From assembly GCA_021018815.1 (NCBI GenBank), contig JAITYX010000059.1:2976001-3040000 (forward strand): a stretch of DNA of 64,000 bases, given 5' to 3'. Of the stretch, positions 50,307 to 63,509 are shown one piece after another (within the stretch, counting starts at the first letter, position 1; each line of letters opens with the position of its first letter). The notes below the pieces were generated by a model that worked only from the letters and a program-made list of their open reading frames with translations, was not told the origin of the DNA and ran no database searches. The translations under genes were made by a program, and so were the position numbers. This DNA comes from Talinum fruticosum (lineage: Eukaryota > Streptophyta > Magnoliopsida > Caryophyllales > Talinaceae).

Positions 50307-53300
50307 TCATGTCTTTTGTTTCGCGCCCAATGACAGCCGGTTGCCAGGAGAAAATCTATATAAAGAAGATTTCAGGTAACATGTTTTAGGTCATGAAATG
50401 ATGCACCACGAGTAATATGGATATTATGAGTTGTCAAAACTTACGTAAAATTCAGCCCCGGCCGTTGAAGGAGAGCCTTTGGGATTTTACCTTGTAGGTT
50501 ATTGTTCTCTATGTGCCTGCAATAGAGCAGACACTATGTCAACAATATCAATAAAAATAACAACAAAATATACCCGAGCAAGACATGGAGAGATTCAGAT
50601 ATAAGTAGCATTGTCCTTGTAAATAGGAGACCGATTCCGAGAGACCCATTATGTCACTATGTATGGCAATTTGTTAATTTAAGATTGTTACCAAAAAGCA
50701 ATGCATTCCATGTGCTGTGTGATGCCGAGAATAGGAAGTACTTTGATTAGTCTAATCCACAGATAATTATTGAAAGAAATTGAAGTCAAACATCTCCCTC
50801 ATGGAGATTCCAGCCTATCCCTATAATGTTCTCCTGCGCTGTTGCACTCTGTACCAACTCATACTTTTGACCAGTCTAACTACATCTCAGGCTCTCATAT
50901 GAACTGACCATCACAAGATTGATTGAAAGGAATGACTTATGAGTGTTGCATACGCAACGAGAGAATCTAATAGGTTAAGGAGTGGTTGTGAGAATAAATA
51001 TTGAACTTTTCATATAACAGCAATATCAAAGCACTTGGCATAAACTTAGTCAAAATTCGAGCACAATGTCAAGAAGCAGTCACAAAGATTGTCAGGCATC
51101 AAATTTAAAATAAATCTGCTCAGATAGAAATAAATTTTGCCATTGAATATCTGACCAAATAGAGGAAGTAACATCTGACTCCAATTCCAGAAACTTGCTA
51201 AGTTTTGACCATTCTCTATCTAGTTAAGATTATAAAGCAAAAGATCAAATGTCCACTTTGAAAGGATTCGGAGGGATCGATTGTCTTTGCCTTCTGATTA
51301 TATGTGGGGACATAGTAGGCAAGAGCTGCTTTTCAATCAAGGACAGCTTCTTTTTGTCATCACAAGGATAAGGCTGTGTATTTTGATCCCTTCAAAGTGC
51401 ATCATAGGCAGGAGCTGACATGCTCAAGTGGGAGTTTGTCCGGCATTCAAAACATGCAAGATTCTAGGCATATATGACCTAGTAAGTTACTCTGTCGATT
51501 GGGTTTTACAATAGAACATCAATTCCGCTTGTGAATGGTCTATTTCTTCTTCACAAAATCTAACGTCAATTAGATTTGTTTGACTTGTTGGTGCAGAATG
51601 GAAATCTGACTTGTTGGTACAGAATGGAAGCCCGATAGGCTTGTGTATGGTCTAATTCTTCTACATAGATCTAACAATTAAGCTTGTAAGCGCATTGGGC
51701 TATCTACAAAAACGAAACGCAAACAATACCCTGAAGTCCTGCCTTGACGAGATTGGGCTGTTATCTAAGCAACGTTAACTCTAATTTACAAGCAGGTCGT
51801 CTCCATGATTCGACCAGCTATTTCATGAAAACTGTTTTGTGGGACAACCTAATGGAACTAAAATTTTCAGTGCACGCAAGTTTCTATGAATGTCTAACTG
51901 CAACTATTAATCTGACCAAAGTCCCAAAAGTCTGAGAAAAGAATCCGATCACAACATCCTTCAGCATCTCAGCTCCACAGTATACTATAATCACAGCGTT
52001 ATAGTATCAGGAATGGAGATGGTGTCACCCAGGTAAACATGATCCATCAAATCAGTATGCTTTGCAGTACATTTTTGACTTGGGTAGACCTCTAGTTTTT
52101 GGTGATTGATCTTAGGAAAAACTTTAGGTAGCTTAGTGGAAGCTACAAACTATATACTTTAGCATATGCAATGTAATTACAGATAACTCTTTCCCAGTTT
52201 ATTTAGGTAAATGGCGATCCATCAACATTGACCTTTTAAATGACTAGTATCTATTAGTAAGTTGAACAGATAGTTATTCCAGATAGGACCAACTTGGTAA
52301 CTACCAGCTTATTGCACCAGAAGGAGCCTATCTATAAACTTGCCTCTAATCTTCTCCTCGATCTCTCACCTCTTTCCATATTTTCCACTTTTCCCTCTTC
52401 CTTCTTCAGAACTCTTAAACTTTCCTCCTTGACCTAAGCCCTGTTTGCAATCGGCTATTAATCAGAACGTTACTGCTTCCCTGTCCTCCCAAACTCTATG
52501 ATCTCTCCTCCACCCTGGAAAGATTTCTGTCTTTCCATTGTTACCTAGGCAACTCCTTTTGGACTTTTCCCCCTCCCCTCTGAATGAACTGAAGCTTTGT
52601 CACAGTCACATGATCACAAGTACCTGAGGATAAATTCTGATGCAGATTCCAACCAACAGGAAGCCACAAGCTGGTTTGGGGACGAGAGAGATGAACACCA
52701 ATGCACAAGGGCTGTGTAAGAGACTAATAGGGAGTATCACGTCACAATCATCACTTGCATCTTCATTTCTTGGTTTTACTCTGCTTCATTGTTGGTACTC
52801 TCTCTTCATGGACACATGCTACAGCAACTCCTGTAACTTTTCATTTGCTCTTTACACAATATGGAGCTGATGACAGACAAGCTCCAGATTATCACCTCCA
52901 CCATTTTCATGCATCTGTCTGACATGGTTTATCTCAGTTTAAACCCTATCAGTTAAATGGGCCCCAAGGCCTATTACTAGTTCTAAGTCATGACCTCTCT
53001 AAACCACATTGCAATGCCATGTCTCTATTCACTAGTATTCAGCCTGACGCGTATTCAATCTGAAGCCGTTCGTAGTCCTAATAACTCAATATTACAATAA
53101 GGTGAGCCTTCCTCTTTATCTCAACCCTTGACAAGAGGAAAAAGAATTTTATTTCCTTGATCATTGGGTAAATGAGATTCCTGTGCATCTCAAATTATTT
53201 TTACAGTATGCTAACACAAAATCTACAGATAAAGTTTCCGATTGATGTCCATGTAAAGCACTGACAGTAACTATTTATTCCAAATTGATTTACTTATCCA

Positions 53301-56300
53301 AGAAAACAAGACAAATAAAGATAACTACTATTGCATTGCTAGCGATGAAGCTTAACGAGATAGAACTTACAGTTCACGCAAGCTTTTGATTGCTCCGAGT
53401 GATGAAGGAATGGTTCCATTAAAGTGATTGTTTTCCAAACCGCTGAAAATGAAACAAAATCACATAAGAATTCTGAATGTTTTAAAAAAATATACCAACT
53501 TTAAGAGTTGTTTGGAAGTTCAAATCAGTGATCCCACATGTGGGTATACACTATACACTATCAGTATGGTAACACTACCTTTGAATGAAAATATAGGCTT
53601 TGATCAATAAATTACGCATCTTCACTCATTACCGTGACCACCACCTAAGTACCTAACTAGATTTTTTCCTGAAAACATTAAAAAAAAAAAAACCTACCGC
53701 ATGCACACATATGCAGAGGAAATGGGGCTTACAGTACTTTAAGATGCTTCAATGCACCAAGACTTGAAGGTATGCGTCCAGCCAGACTGTTGTTTCCCAG
53801 AACTCTGTCAACACCATCAAATGATGTCAATATGCAGTGTCTTGTAATAGGCTAGCAATTTACTGATGACATGGGATACCTACATTGTAGTCAATGCCGT
53901 CAAATTTCCAATGGCAGTCGACAGGGATCCTGAAAGACCCATATCCATCAAATTTCTGGTGGACACAGAAGGAAAAAGTAAGTATTGGTGGGTGTTAACA
54001 GTCAATTATAGACAACAGATGAGGTTCTCTTCATGAATCTCAACTCACATAGAGACAACGCGAACACGAGTACCATCAGAGGAGCAGGTAATTCCAGTCC
54101 AAGAGTACTCAGCAGGAAAACAAGGGTCACCACTCCAATCATCTGGAGGATTTTTGAGACTGCGTTTGATGATTCCCAATGCTTGCACTGAGGGAAAATA
54201 AGCATGATTTTAAAGAGATTCTCATAAAATAAGAAGACCTAGTGAAGCAGCTGTGGCTTACATTCTAACCATCCAATAATGTAAATTGACGTCTGACAAT
54301 CAAGTCATAAACCAAAATATCAGTTTCTCAACTGCGCAGTCCAGCACCTTTTATTTAGCATTGGTTGTTCTTAACCAAGATTATGGATGAAAAAAATTAT
54401 GTAAAAGAAATGCAAAGGTTTCAAATGTACCATCATGAGCGAGGGTTCTATTTCCAAGCAACACAACTTTGAAAACCTCCCCACCATTGACCAGAGGACC
54501 AGAGCCTGATCCAACAGCTGGAGTGAACTTTAGGGTTGTTAGACCAGAAAGAGGCCATTGGGTTGCAAATACAGCTACACCAGAGGATGTCACGTTCAGC
54601 TCATTGAAATATGGCACATCATTAATGCTAATGCTGAATGCCCTCCCTGATGTTGATGCACCATCATCCGCAAAGTACAAAGCAATGTAGTAATTTGAAC
54701 TGGGAAGTGGTCCTTCAGGCCATTGAAGCTCCAACGCTCCTGAATCAACTGTTAGGTGTGTGTCAAATATCATAGCAGGTGGACGATTCCAGAAGCCAGA
54801 AACGGACACATTTGGATTTCCTGCAACAGGTGAGTAAGGTCCAAAAGGCTGCCAAAAACGATCAAATGGATCATCTGGTGACCTGGCATTTCAAACATAC
54901 CAAAATTAGCTGAATACAAGTACTTAATATCTTAAGACAGCATTTTTGAAATTGCTACTGAACTACTGAACACCCTTTTGAATTGCTACTATATTGCTGA
55001 TTACAGGATTATGCTGTGAGCAAAGTCGCTTCAGACAATCCATGCACTTAAAAATTTGCCATCACCTTACAAGAATACAATGTTCTCGGGAAGAGGGGGC
55101 TGCACACACTATACCTTTTAGGAAAAAGCACAGATGCATAACAGATATGAATTTGGCCAGAGGTATTAAGGTATTGCTGAAAGCCCTAACTGCAATAATC
55201 AGAAATATGGAGCAATAAGACTGAATTCTGTTCGACTTTGCACAAAGATAAGAAGAAAAATTCCACCACTATGCTATAGGTATGCTATTTTAACTGTCGG
55301 TTGTAACTTTTAACTACTCAGCATATTGTCCTGCTCAAAATCTCAACGAAAAGCTAAAACTAAAACGATTGGTATGTCAAGGGCAGCCCTGCTATATATG
55401 ATGATGCTATCTAGATCAGCCCCAACACTCTTCATTTTCCAGACAATGACAGACCAATCAGCAAGAATTAATAACAGTTCACACAGTAACTTGTCGGAAG
55501 TCAGGTCAATGACATTAGTAGCTTCATTTTCAGCAATAGCATTTCAACCCTGACAGCAAATAGGAAAGGCTTACCGGATAATTGATCCATTATATCCAAA
55601 ATTGTGCCTAGCAACTAAGCTCAATCCAAACTTCCCAAAATCTGTAGAATTATAAACCGAACCAGATAGCATCACTAGCTCAATGGTCGATATAAATGGG
55701 TCAGAATCAGTATGCTCGTTCACTCCAAGGCAAACACTCATGGTCTTCCCCATGGCCAGGAAGACCCCTTCATAATAACTAGACATATTATGAGCATAAT
55801 CATTAGTTGTATTCACCAAACTCCACAATGTCCCATCAACAATTTGATCAAATACCGGAGGAGTTCTATGGTGCTCCCCATTAACCCCACCATAGAAATA
55901 AGTAGTCCGAACCATGTACTTGGAGGACCGGACAACAGGCCCAATCTTATAGCAGAACTTCTTGTTCTTGTGTCTCTCTTGGGAAAATGATCGAACAGTT
56001 GATAAAATGGGCAAGACCCTCTGGTAAGGAACATCTTTCTGGGTTCCTACGGAGATGAAATCTGAATCCGGAAGCCATTTGCGGCCGTTGAACTCAATCG
56101 AATCCGAAGCACCGCAGTTGATGTAGAAACCTGTATCCAACAACCAGAAATTTTGAATCAGAACTATAATCACTACAAAATTAACAAGGAAAACCCAGAT
56201 AAAATCCCAAGTTGCGGGATCCGGGGAGGCCGAAATGCATGAGCTTTTCCACCACAAAGGTGAAAAAAGTTTTCCCAGTAACAACCCAGAATCGAAATCG

Positions 56301-56402
56301 AGAAATGGAGAGAGATAGAGCGAGATAGATGGAGTACTTTGAGGGGGTTGAGAGAGTGAACGAGGGATGAGACAGAGTAGGAGAAAAAGAAGAGGGGGAC
56401 AT
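50307..56402 (-). CDS. Secreted malectin-like/LRR protein without membrane segment
   Basis: Nine exons in minus order: 56402-56338, 56130-55575, 54882-54431, 54187-54049, 53955-53884, 53804-53733, 53442-53371, 50516-50445, 50355-50307. About 515 residues. A signal peptide rich in Leu precedes a malectin-like (di-glucose-binding) domain in exons 2-3 (FYINCGASDS at its start, YYFGG-like YFYGGVNG, PPVFDQIVDGT, YNSTDFGKFG, ALYFADD). Then come the LRR cap DWSGDPCFP (exon 4) and four LRRs, each encoded by one 72-base phase-2 exon. The end is FSPGNRLSL, GAKQKT, stop, with no transmembrane helix. Layout and length resemble the roughly 517-aa Arabidopsis LRR proteins of the At3g05990/At3g19230 group rather than RLP4, which is membrane-bound. 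Role unproven: wall or sugar sensing is inferred. Oddity: the first ATG (56402) reads into the right frame only if the run of five C's after it is one shorter. The intron at 50517-53370 is 2.85 kb. Confidence 0.87.
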
Positions 56403-57685
56403 GGTGGTGGGAAGAGGAGAGAACAATCACAGAGAAGACATGGTAGAGGGTTTTGGGGGAGAGAGAGAGAGAGAGAGAGAGGGGTTGGAAGAAGAATAAT
56501 GTAGTGGGATCGACGGCGATCGTGCAAGAAAGGAATCCAGGGAGGAGAGAGAAAAATGTAGGTAGTTGAGTTGAGATGGCTAAGAGAGAGATTTGCTGTC
56601 GAGAAAGAGATGAAAGCGAATGGACAACGCGGGAAGAAAAGAAAGCAGGTAAAATCAGGTATTTTTGTCCTTATGCTGGATTAAGGAGTAATTTACCCTT
56701 AATGGAGCCAGTTTAGCTGTACAACTAATTCCGTTAGCTAATAATGACGTTGAAATATCATGAGATTTGGAAATCCAACCTCTCTTGACAGAAAAACCTT
56801 TGCATTTATTTCTTCAAATACCCTCAACCTTGTTAAGACTTGAAAACATCTTCAAATATTAATAATTTTAAAAATATTCTTTGAAAAAATAATTAAAAAG
56901 TAATAATAATAGAATGAACAACTTTGGATTTAGCAAAAGGTTTTTTTTTCTTTGGGGAAAAATGAGAATTAAGGTTTTTGGAATTTTGAATTTAAAAATT
57001 ATTCTTGTCATCTCTTTTTGCTACTGCTATATCAGTATAATCTTTATTAGCTTACAGAGTATAAAATACTTTATCCTATTTTATGTCACTATCCTGTTTT
57101 TCATAAATCTTTTAATAATATATTTTATCGTCTATTATAGTAGTGTATGAGAAAAACATTACATAGTTAATGCAAATAGGAAGATGGTTGACATCACATA
57201 TCACCGTAATTCAAACACTTTGTAAAGTATGATTGTTGACTTCATAACAAATCCAAAAATTAACATTTGATAATATTAAATAATTTTTAAAAGCTCGCAA
57301 TAAATTACCATTAAATTTATATTGACTAAGTCTGGAACAACTTTGCAACAAATTTCCAAATCCTTCAAAAAAGGCAACCATGACATATGACATATGGCAT
57401 TCTACTTGTACAAAAACAATTTTTTTTTTTTTGAATTGACACATAATTCTATTTGATGTTGCCCTACTTCCTTCAAACTTTATGGATAAAAAAACAAAAG
57501 GTCTACTTTCTGATCCACCTCATTATCTTAGCTCCTGTAATAAATCAGAATGTCATATGCTCGTAGAATATATGCTAATAAATAGTTAAACGAACGGAAT
57601 AATATAAAAATGCATCTAAAATAATGACGTTTTACATGGAAATATATGCTATCAAATGTATATAAAAATTTTGCAAATTCTTATA
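56403..57685. other. Upstream region of the LRR gene, no further gene
   Basis: A (GA)n tract at 56459-56481 (CT on the sense strand) marks the leader. The minus-strand ATG at 56435 opens a four-codon frame (M-S-S-L-stop), a possible uORF. The rest is AT-rich spacer with chance frames only. Confidence 0.5.
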
Positions 57686-57689
57686 TGCA

Positions 57690-59690
57690 CCCGGGAGTTC
57701 ATACTCCTAGGTGCCACGTTATTTAAAAATTGCCAACACATCTTTGTCACGATAAATAAAAAAATTAGAATATCCTATTGTAACTAATTTATCCTATTGT
57801 AATTTTTTAATTTTTTTCAGCACATTATTCTCTTAAGATAAATAAAAAAATTAAAATATCCTATTGTAACTAATTTATCCTATCCGATTTTTTATTAATT
57901 TTCCTTTATCACATGGTAATTTTCAGTTTATATTTTTTAAATCTTTTTTTTGTCATTTTTTGTCGAAGCTACCAATAATCATCGTGTGAATATTTTACTT
58001 CAATTATTCATGAATCATGTTAACTTGTTCATTAGGCCATACATATTTGTAAATGAGTTATGTGATAATTGGTCACTGGTAATCCTGAATTAATCAAATA
58101 TATATATTTCAATGAATAATTCATTTACTTCAAATGAACAAATATTTATATTTCATTTAGCAAATTGACCGTTTACAATGAACAAAATATATCATCACGA
58201 GTGAACAAATAAGCATATGTATATGAACAACTTGTAGGCCACCGATGAACAAATCCTTAATATGAAATTATTTGTCTTGAATTAATCAAATATTAATATT
58301 CTCAATGAACAATTTATTTGCTCCGAATGAACAAATAAATATATTTCATTGAGCAAACCGACCTTTTACAATAAACAAAATATATCTTCATAGTGAATAA
58401 AATTAGCATATGTACATGAACAAATTATAGGCTATTGATGAACAATTATGAATAATGAACGCTATCTAAGGTGAAATGCACTCGTTTCTTTGATTTGTCT
58501 TTCCCATGAAGCTTCTTCCATTTTTGAATGATGGAATGTTTTTTACAATAATTTTTGCTCCTCATCATAATCTTCCTCAATTGAACATGTTTCTTTGTTG
58601 GCGATTTCAATTCAAGTAGGCTCACAATTTGTATTTGAGGTTCCTCGTTTACTCGTAACTCGAAAGCTTTAGTTATTATTGTCATTAATAATTAACTACT
58701 ATATTCATGACAAAAAAAGTCAAAAATAATGAACAAAAAGTTTTCTTACAATGAACAACTTAATATAAGAAAATAAACAATCAAAATTACATGGTTGAGT
58801 ATTGTAACATAGGAAAAATGAACATATATTTTATAATGAATCTTAATGAACAAAATATTTTAAAACAATTAACAAAAAGTATATATATGGATGAACAATA
58901 CAACATAAGACACTCGAACAATCAAAATTTAATGGTTGAACATTTTAACCTAGGAGAATGAACAGATATATTATAACCAAAATTTTGATGAACAAAATAC
59001 TATAAAACAATGAATAAAGAATATTAGTGGATGAACAATACAACCATTATTGTTGAACAAATTATTTATGTATGTATGAACCTTTACTCCACACCCCATA
59101 CTAGCACATAGGTCAAATATTACGGCAATTAATCAACATTGATGAAAAACACCATACAATGTAGATATCCTTGAAATCAACCCATTTTATGCATATAAAT
59201 TAACTAAAGTTGAAGTATATTTCCCTACATAAGAGATTATACCTTTTCTTTTCATGATTCAGTAGATTGTTTGCACTTTGCTTTGTTCTTCAATCGCTAA
59301 TTACCATTGAATTGAAAGAAAATTGATGGTTTTCGCTAAATATTGAGTGGGAATTGACAATTATCACTAAAAAGATAAACGAAATGCACAAATCGTCGAT
59401 GAGATCCGAGAGAGAAGAGTTTACTGGCTGGAATTCAAGCAGAGGATAAGCGACGTGAGAGGGAGGTTAGAGAGGACAAGTCGGTGGAGAGAGAAAATCA
59501 CGAGGAAATGAAGAGATCGAAGTGAGAAAGAGACGTGAGAACTAATTTTAAAAATAAAGTAGAAAGAGAATCTTAATGATACTTAAATTTAGATAGTTAA
59601 TTATAAAAATACTCTAATAATAATAAAAATTACACATATTATATTTTTTCCATTTTAGTGCGAGAGTATATACTCCCATCTCCAACATTG
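57690..59690. mobile_element. TGAACAAAT-repeat element, copy 2 (MULE-like, decayed)
   Basis: The core at 58085-59070 is packed with TGAACAAAT words. Two successive blocks (about 58115-58260 and 58300-58450) repeat the same word order, so they are a tandem duplication, and the same order appears at 85-310. A minus-strand frame at 58685-58446 (79 codons, QLRKIMMRSK) is the counterpart of the one at 439-296. Possible ends: GGGAGTTCATACTCC at about 57695-57709 and, inverted, GGGAGTATATACTCT at about 59682-59668. Purine-rich sequence at 59400-59540 lies just inside the right end. No transposase domain is intact. Non-autonomous MULE is my best guess; a different class is possible. Confidence 0.5.
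57758..57885. repeat. Short tandem duplication inside the 57.7 kb element
   Basis: The words AATAAAAAAATTA, AATATCCTATTGTAACTAAT and TTATCCTAT occur twice, about 80 bases apart (about 57759-57803 and 57840-57884). Confidence 0.8.
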
Positions 59691-59694
59691 TCAT

Positions 59695-60047
59695 ATTGTA
59701 AAAATTTGAATACATAAACCCACTTTCTCTCACCTATCCACCTGGAATGCGCACGTTAGTTTAAATTAATAAATCTTAAACTTCTGCAAAACCCGCAGCT
59801 GTGCGCACGTTAGACGGATGAACCGGAAATTCTCCCTGAACCGCCTCATGAACCGTTTGACCCGAGTCGGCCGATTTCCGGTCAGTGAAAATGCAAAAAC
59901 CAGCAAAATCACCATTTCACATCAAACACGGGGCATCGAAAACGAAGAGAGGAGAGAAGTTTTTGTTCCGAAATTGCCCCTGCTTTCGCCTATTCAAAAC
60001 GCCCGGCCCCAACCAGTGAGCCTCTCTCTCCATCCCCTTTGGCTGCG
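59695..60047. other. Promoter and leader of the ARM-BTB gene
   Basis: The composition becomes GC-richer from about 59740. A plus-strand frame opens at 59818 and runs out of frame over the start of the real gene; I regard it as chance or at most an overlapping uORF. No clear TATA box. Confidence 0.45.
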
Positions 60048-60578
60048 ATGGGGTCCAAGGAAAATTCGAGCGACAGGAAGGGGCAAAAGCGGAAACTGGA
60101 GCAGCAGCCGCACGAACTGGAGAGAGAAACCGCCGTACACGACGCCGATGCGTTGCGGCGCGAGGTTAGCGCCCATGTTGATGTTTTGAGAACCAAATTC
60201 TCCTGGATTGAAGCCGATAGAGCCGCCGCTAGGCGAGCCACCCATGCTCTCGCCGAGCTAGCTAAGAATGGTATAATCTTGATCTTGTTCTGGATAGTTT
60301 GAACCATTTGGGGTGGAATTTGAGGTGGTATGGTTGATTTTGTGGTTTGGATTTGGGATTAGGGCAAAATTGGGTTATCAATTTAAAGATTTTGTTGAAT
60401 ATTCTTTTTTGTGTTGGTAGAGGATGTGGTAAGCATAATTGTAGAAGGTGGGGCTGTTCCTGTGCTGGTGAAGCATCTTGAGGCTCCACCATCAAATGTG
60501 GAGAGAGAAGACTTGAAGCCTTACGAGCATGAGGTTGAGAAAGCTAGTGCTTTTGCACTTGGGCTTCTTGCTGTGAAG
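60048..60578 (+). CDS. ARIA: ARIA/ABAP1-type ARM-repeat BTB protein, first two exons only
   Basis: Exon 1 is 60048-60270 and exon 2 is 60421-60578, joined at phase 1 with GT-AG borders; 127 residues are visible. The start carries the basic block RKGQKRKLE (about 11-19), then FSWIEADRAAARRATHALAE (about 52-71), LAKNEDVVSIIVEGGAVPVL (start of the first armadillo repeat), and KPYEHEVEKASAFALGLLAV. These are hallmarks of the N-terminus of Arabidopsis ARIA (ABA-responsive ABF2 partner) and its paralogue ABAP1, proteins of about 710 residues with ARM repeats and a C-terminal BTB/POZ domain acting in the nucleus. The next exon would continue the ARM repeat in phase 0, but from 60579 to the window end I see only intron-like sequence and a retroelement. 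Either the gene runs past 64000 through a long intron, or it is truncated here. Confidence 0.85.
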
Positions 60579-61029
60579 GTCAGCAATTTTTTTGGAGGGG
60601 GAGGGTTGTTGGGTTTTCGATTACTCTTTTATAATTTTGTGAGTATTTGGATCTTTTGATTATATTCCAGTGAGTTGTTGTCAAATGCATTTACTGATGT
60701 TATTTGGGCATCTAGCTTCGGTGAAAATGCAGTTTGAATCACGGATTGTTTGGTTTGTGAATTTTGATGATACATTAATTGAAATAACTATGAAAAAAAT
60801 GTTTTACAGTGGGATATCTGTCAAGAGCCATAGAAATGCTTTCTCTAGTTGCAAAGGTAATGACCATCATAAGCAACCATGCAAGCACATAAAGCTCCAT
60901 TGTCAAGGTTCTTGAACTGGCATGTATGTGACTACGATCACTATGCCTTTTTGTCCCTACCATAGTGCTGCATGGATCTTCACCTACTAGCAACATAAGA
61001 GTTTGGGGTTGTCCTCTGGTTAGTAATGG

Positions 61030-63440
61030 AGTTAGGTAGTAGGTTAAGAATTGGAACACTTATGATGCTCGTAGGCAAGTCTAAGGAGTTTGAGAAAATC
61101 ATACAAAGAATTGGCAAAAGTTTTATTCAAAAGACCAAGTTAGCGGAAGCCAAGACTTGCGAAATTGGTAGTTATATGGTATTTGAGAACTATAAGAAAT
61201 AGGAATTGGGTTGGTCTTGTTATTGATAAGGATATAAGAGATCAAGTTGTTGAAGTAAAACATAGAAATGATTCTGTCATGGTTCTTAGTTTAGCGGTGT
61301 GAAATGAGTATTGAGCCATCAATGTGGTTAATGCATATGCACTCTAAGGACGCCTTGAGGAGCAAATTGAGAAATATTCCTGGGAGGACCTAGATAGGGT
61401 AATCCAAAAGGTCCTACAATGTGAAAAGCTATTTATAGGAGGAGATTAGATATTAGTCCCATGCTACAGACAGCGTCCTTCAATATGTTGATCAAAATTG
61501 CACCTAAGTATGCCAACATATGTGCATGATTCTAACAGTCACATAGGGACCGACTACGATGGTGTGGTAGGGCATATAGGGACTTGGATGTGGAAAGAAA
61601 ATGTTGGCGGACTAGCTGTCTTAAGGATTTTTAGTCGTGTTTGATTTGTAGATTACATATTCCCATTTTAAGAGGACCACTTGATAACATTTTAGGAGTT
61701 TCCTTTATGACACCAGTTAACTACGTTGTTCTCAGGATGAGCAACAAAGATTGTGTGAGGATTGCAAGGTTATAGCTGGTGGGATTTCTCTAGGTGACAT
61801 AGATTGTTGGTTATAGATGGAAGAGATAAAGAGTAATGAACGGCTGCCCTAGGATGACATGGTGTGACGACATCTTTGAAAATGCTTAAAGTTGTATGAG
61901 AAGGTCAAAGTAGATAGGGATTAGGGGGAGAAGGCAATGCTAACTCTATATAGGAGACAACATTAGCATGTGTTGAGGATTTGATTCAGGAAAACCTATT
62001 GGGGAGGTGTTTCAGAAGGGATAGTAGAACAATAGAAGGATCTTGGTGGTGGAACCGTGGAAGCGCAAAAGAACGTTAAAGCAATTTTGAATTTTTAAAT
62101 TGCCTAAGCGGAAAGTAGTTGAGAGAAAGAAAAAAGGCCAATTGAGCACGGTATGAGATGACAAAGAGGGAAAGGAAGAGAGGAATTGCGCAAGTATAGA
62201 ATGAAGTGTATGAAAGGCTATGCAAAAAGTAAACACAGATGTAGGATGCAAAAGATTGAGAAAAAGGTGGTCAAGTTGGGACATGTCGGGGAAAGAAGAA
62301 CGAGAGACTTGGAAAGTGTGAGATGTATTAAGGAATTAGGTTGGGTTCTAGGGAAGGGGCTAAAATTGAAGGTTTTTATAGTTTAAAAGGGAAGCAATAT
62401 AGCCAGGTGAGTAGCAAGGGCACTCAGAGGAGCATCAAAATTTTAAATTTGCTTCCCTATCATCTGATATGAATTTAAAACTAAAGAATATTGCGAGTGA
62501 TGAAGAGTCGAAAGGCAATTGGTCTATATTACATACCTATACAAATACGGAAATCTAAGCAGGAGTGCTCATTTTAGATACTAGGTTATTGTCAAGACTA
62601 TGAAGATGCCATAAGGGTGGGGTCTATTAAACCGATCCCATTTGTACAAGAAATAAGTGCAACATCTAGAGGATGCCATGATTATAGAGTTATCAAGTTC
62701 TTTGATCATATTTTGAAGCTTTTAGAAAGGGTGATTGAAAAGGAGGTTGGCGAGGGACATAGTCATTTCGGAGAACCAATTGAGTTTTATGTTAGGAAGA
62801 TCAACGATGGAAGCGGTTCATCCATAAGAAGGCCCGTAGAACAATATAGAGACAGATAAAAGGATCTGGACGTAATTTTCATGAACCTAGAGAAAGAGGA
62901 AGCTTCCGGCGATGTGCCTAGAGATATGTTGTAGAGATGCCTGAGACAGAATGATTTCGTGATCCCATTTAGCTGAGTTATTAGGGATATGAATGAAAGA
63001 ACTAAGACTAGTGCTAGCAGTATGGGGACCTGAAGAATTTGTCCCATCAATATCATGTTGCATTGCATCAAGGATGTGCTTGAAGTTCTTTTCTGTTTAC
63101 AATAGTTATGGATAAGCTTATACCAGGGCTCGTCAAGATGAGCTGATAAGATGTATGTTGGTGTTGATGTAGTTTTAATTGATGAGAATAGATATAGAGT
63201 TTGTATTGAGTTGGAGACATTGAGGGAGGGGATAAATGGAGTCTAAATGCTTGAGGTTGAGCACATCAAAGATGGCATATTTGAACTTAAGAGTGCAAGT
63301 TCAATGAGGAAGGGGAAATCACTGTTGAGGATTTTGAAGTACACAAGGTAGAAGCGTTCTGATATTGGGATTGATTGTGCAAGTGGACTTTAAAGAGGAC
63401 CTTATCCACCCATGTAAGGCTTTAGATATAAAGATGATTA
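61030..63440 (+). mobile_element. Decayed RTE-type non-LTR retrotransposon (LINE)
   Basis: Plus-strand pieces in shifting frames keep the order of an RTE-clade LINE. The AP endonuclease part is RLRIGT then LVGKSKEFEKIIQRI (61044-61105), LAEAKTCEIGSYMVFENY (61140-61193), VIDKDIRDQVVEV-like (61220-61255) and HIGTDYDGVVG (61540-61572). The linker is RRTRDLESVRCIKE (62297-62338). Reverse transcriptase pieces are DYRVIKFFDHILKLLERVIE (62682-62741), RRPVEQYRDR (62829-62858), KDLDVIFMNLEKE (62862-62900), VPRDML (62916-62933), VIRDMNERTKTS (62979-63014) and ESKCLRLSTSKM (63240-63275, near the end of RT). Many stops and shifts, and the catalytic FADD part is not clear, so it is dead. It lies in the sense direction of the ARM-BTB gene, downstream of exon 2. 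Confidence 0.8.
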
Positions 63441-63509
63441 GTTAGGTGTATGGCCTTAGAACTGAAAAAGATGAGGAATAAAATGATAAGACAAAAGGTA
63501 CTAATGGCC

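Noticed and set aside
56181..56430. Alternative first exons of the LRR gene in two other frames
   Set aside because: The frame from the ATG at 56402 as given could splice at a weak donor near 56192 to reach exon 2 in phase, but the product lacks a proper signal peptide; a one-base homopolymer error explains the data better.
59818..60189. 123-codon plus-strand frame over the start of the ARM-BTB gene
   Set aside because: Out of frame with the conserved protein and without recognisable motifs; at most an overlapping uORF.
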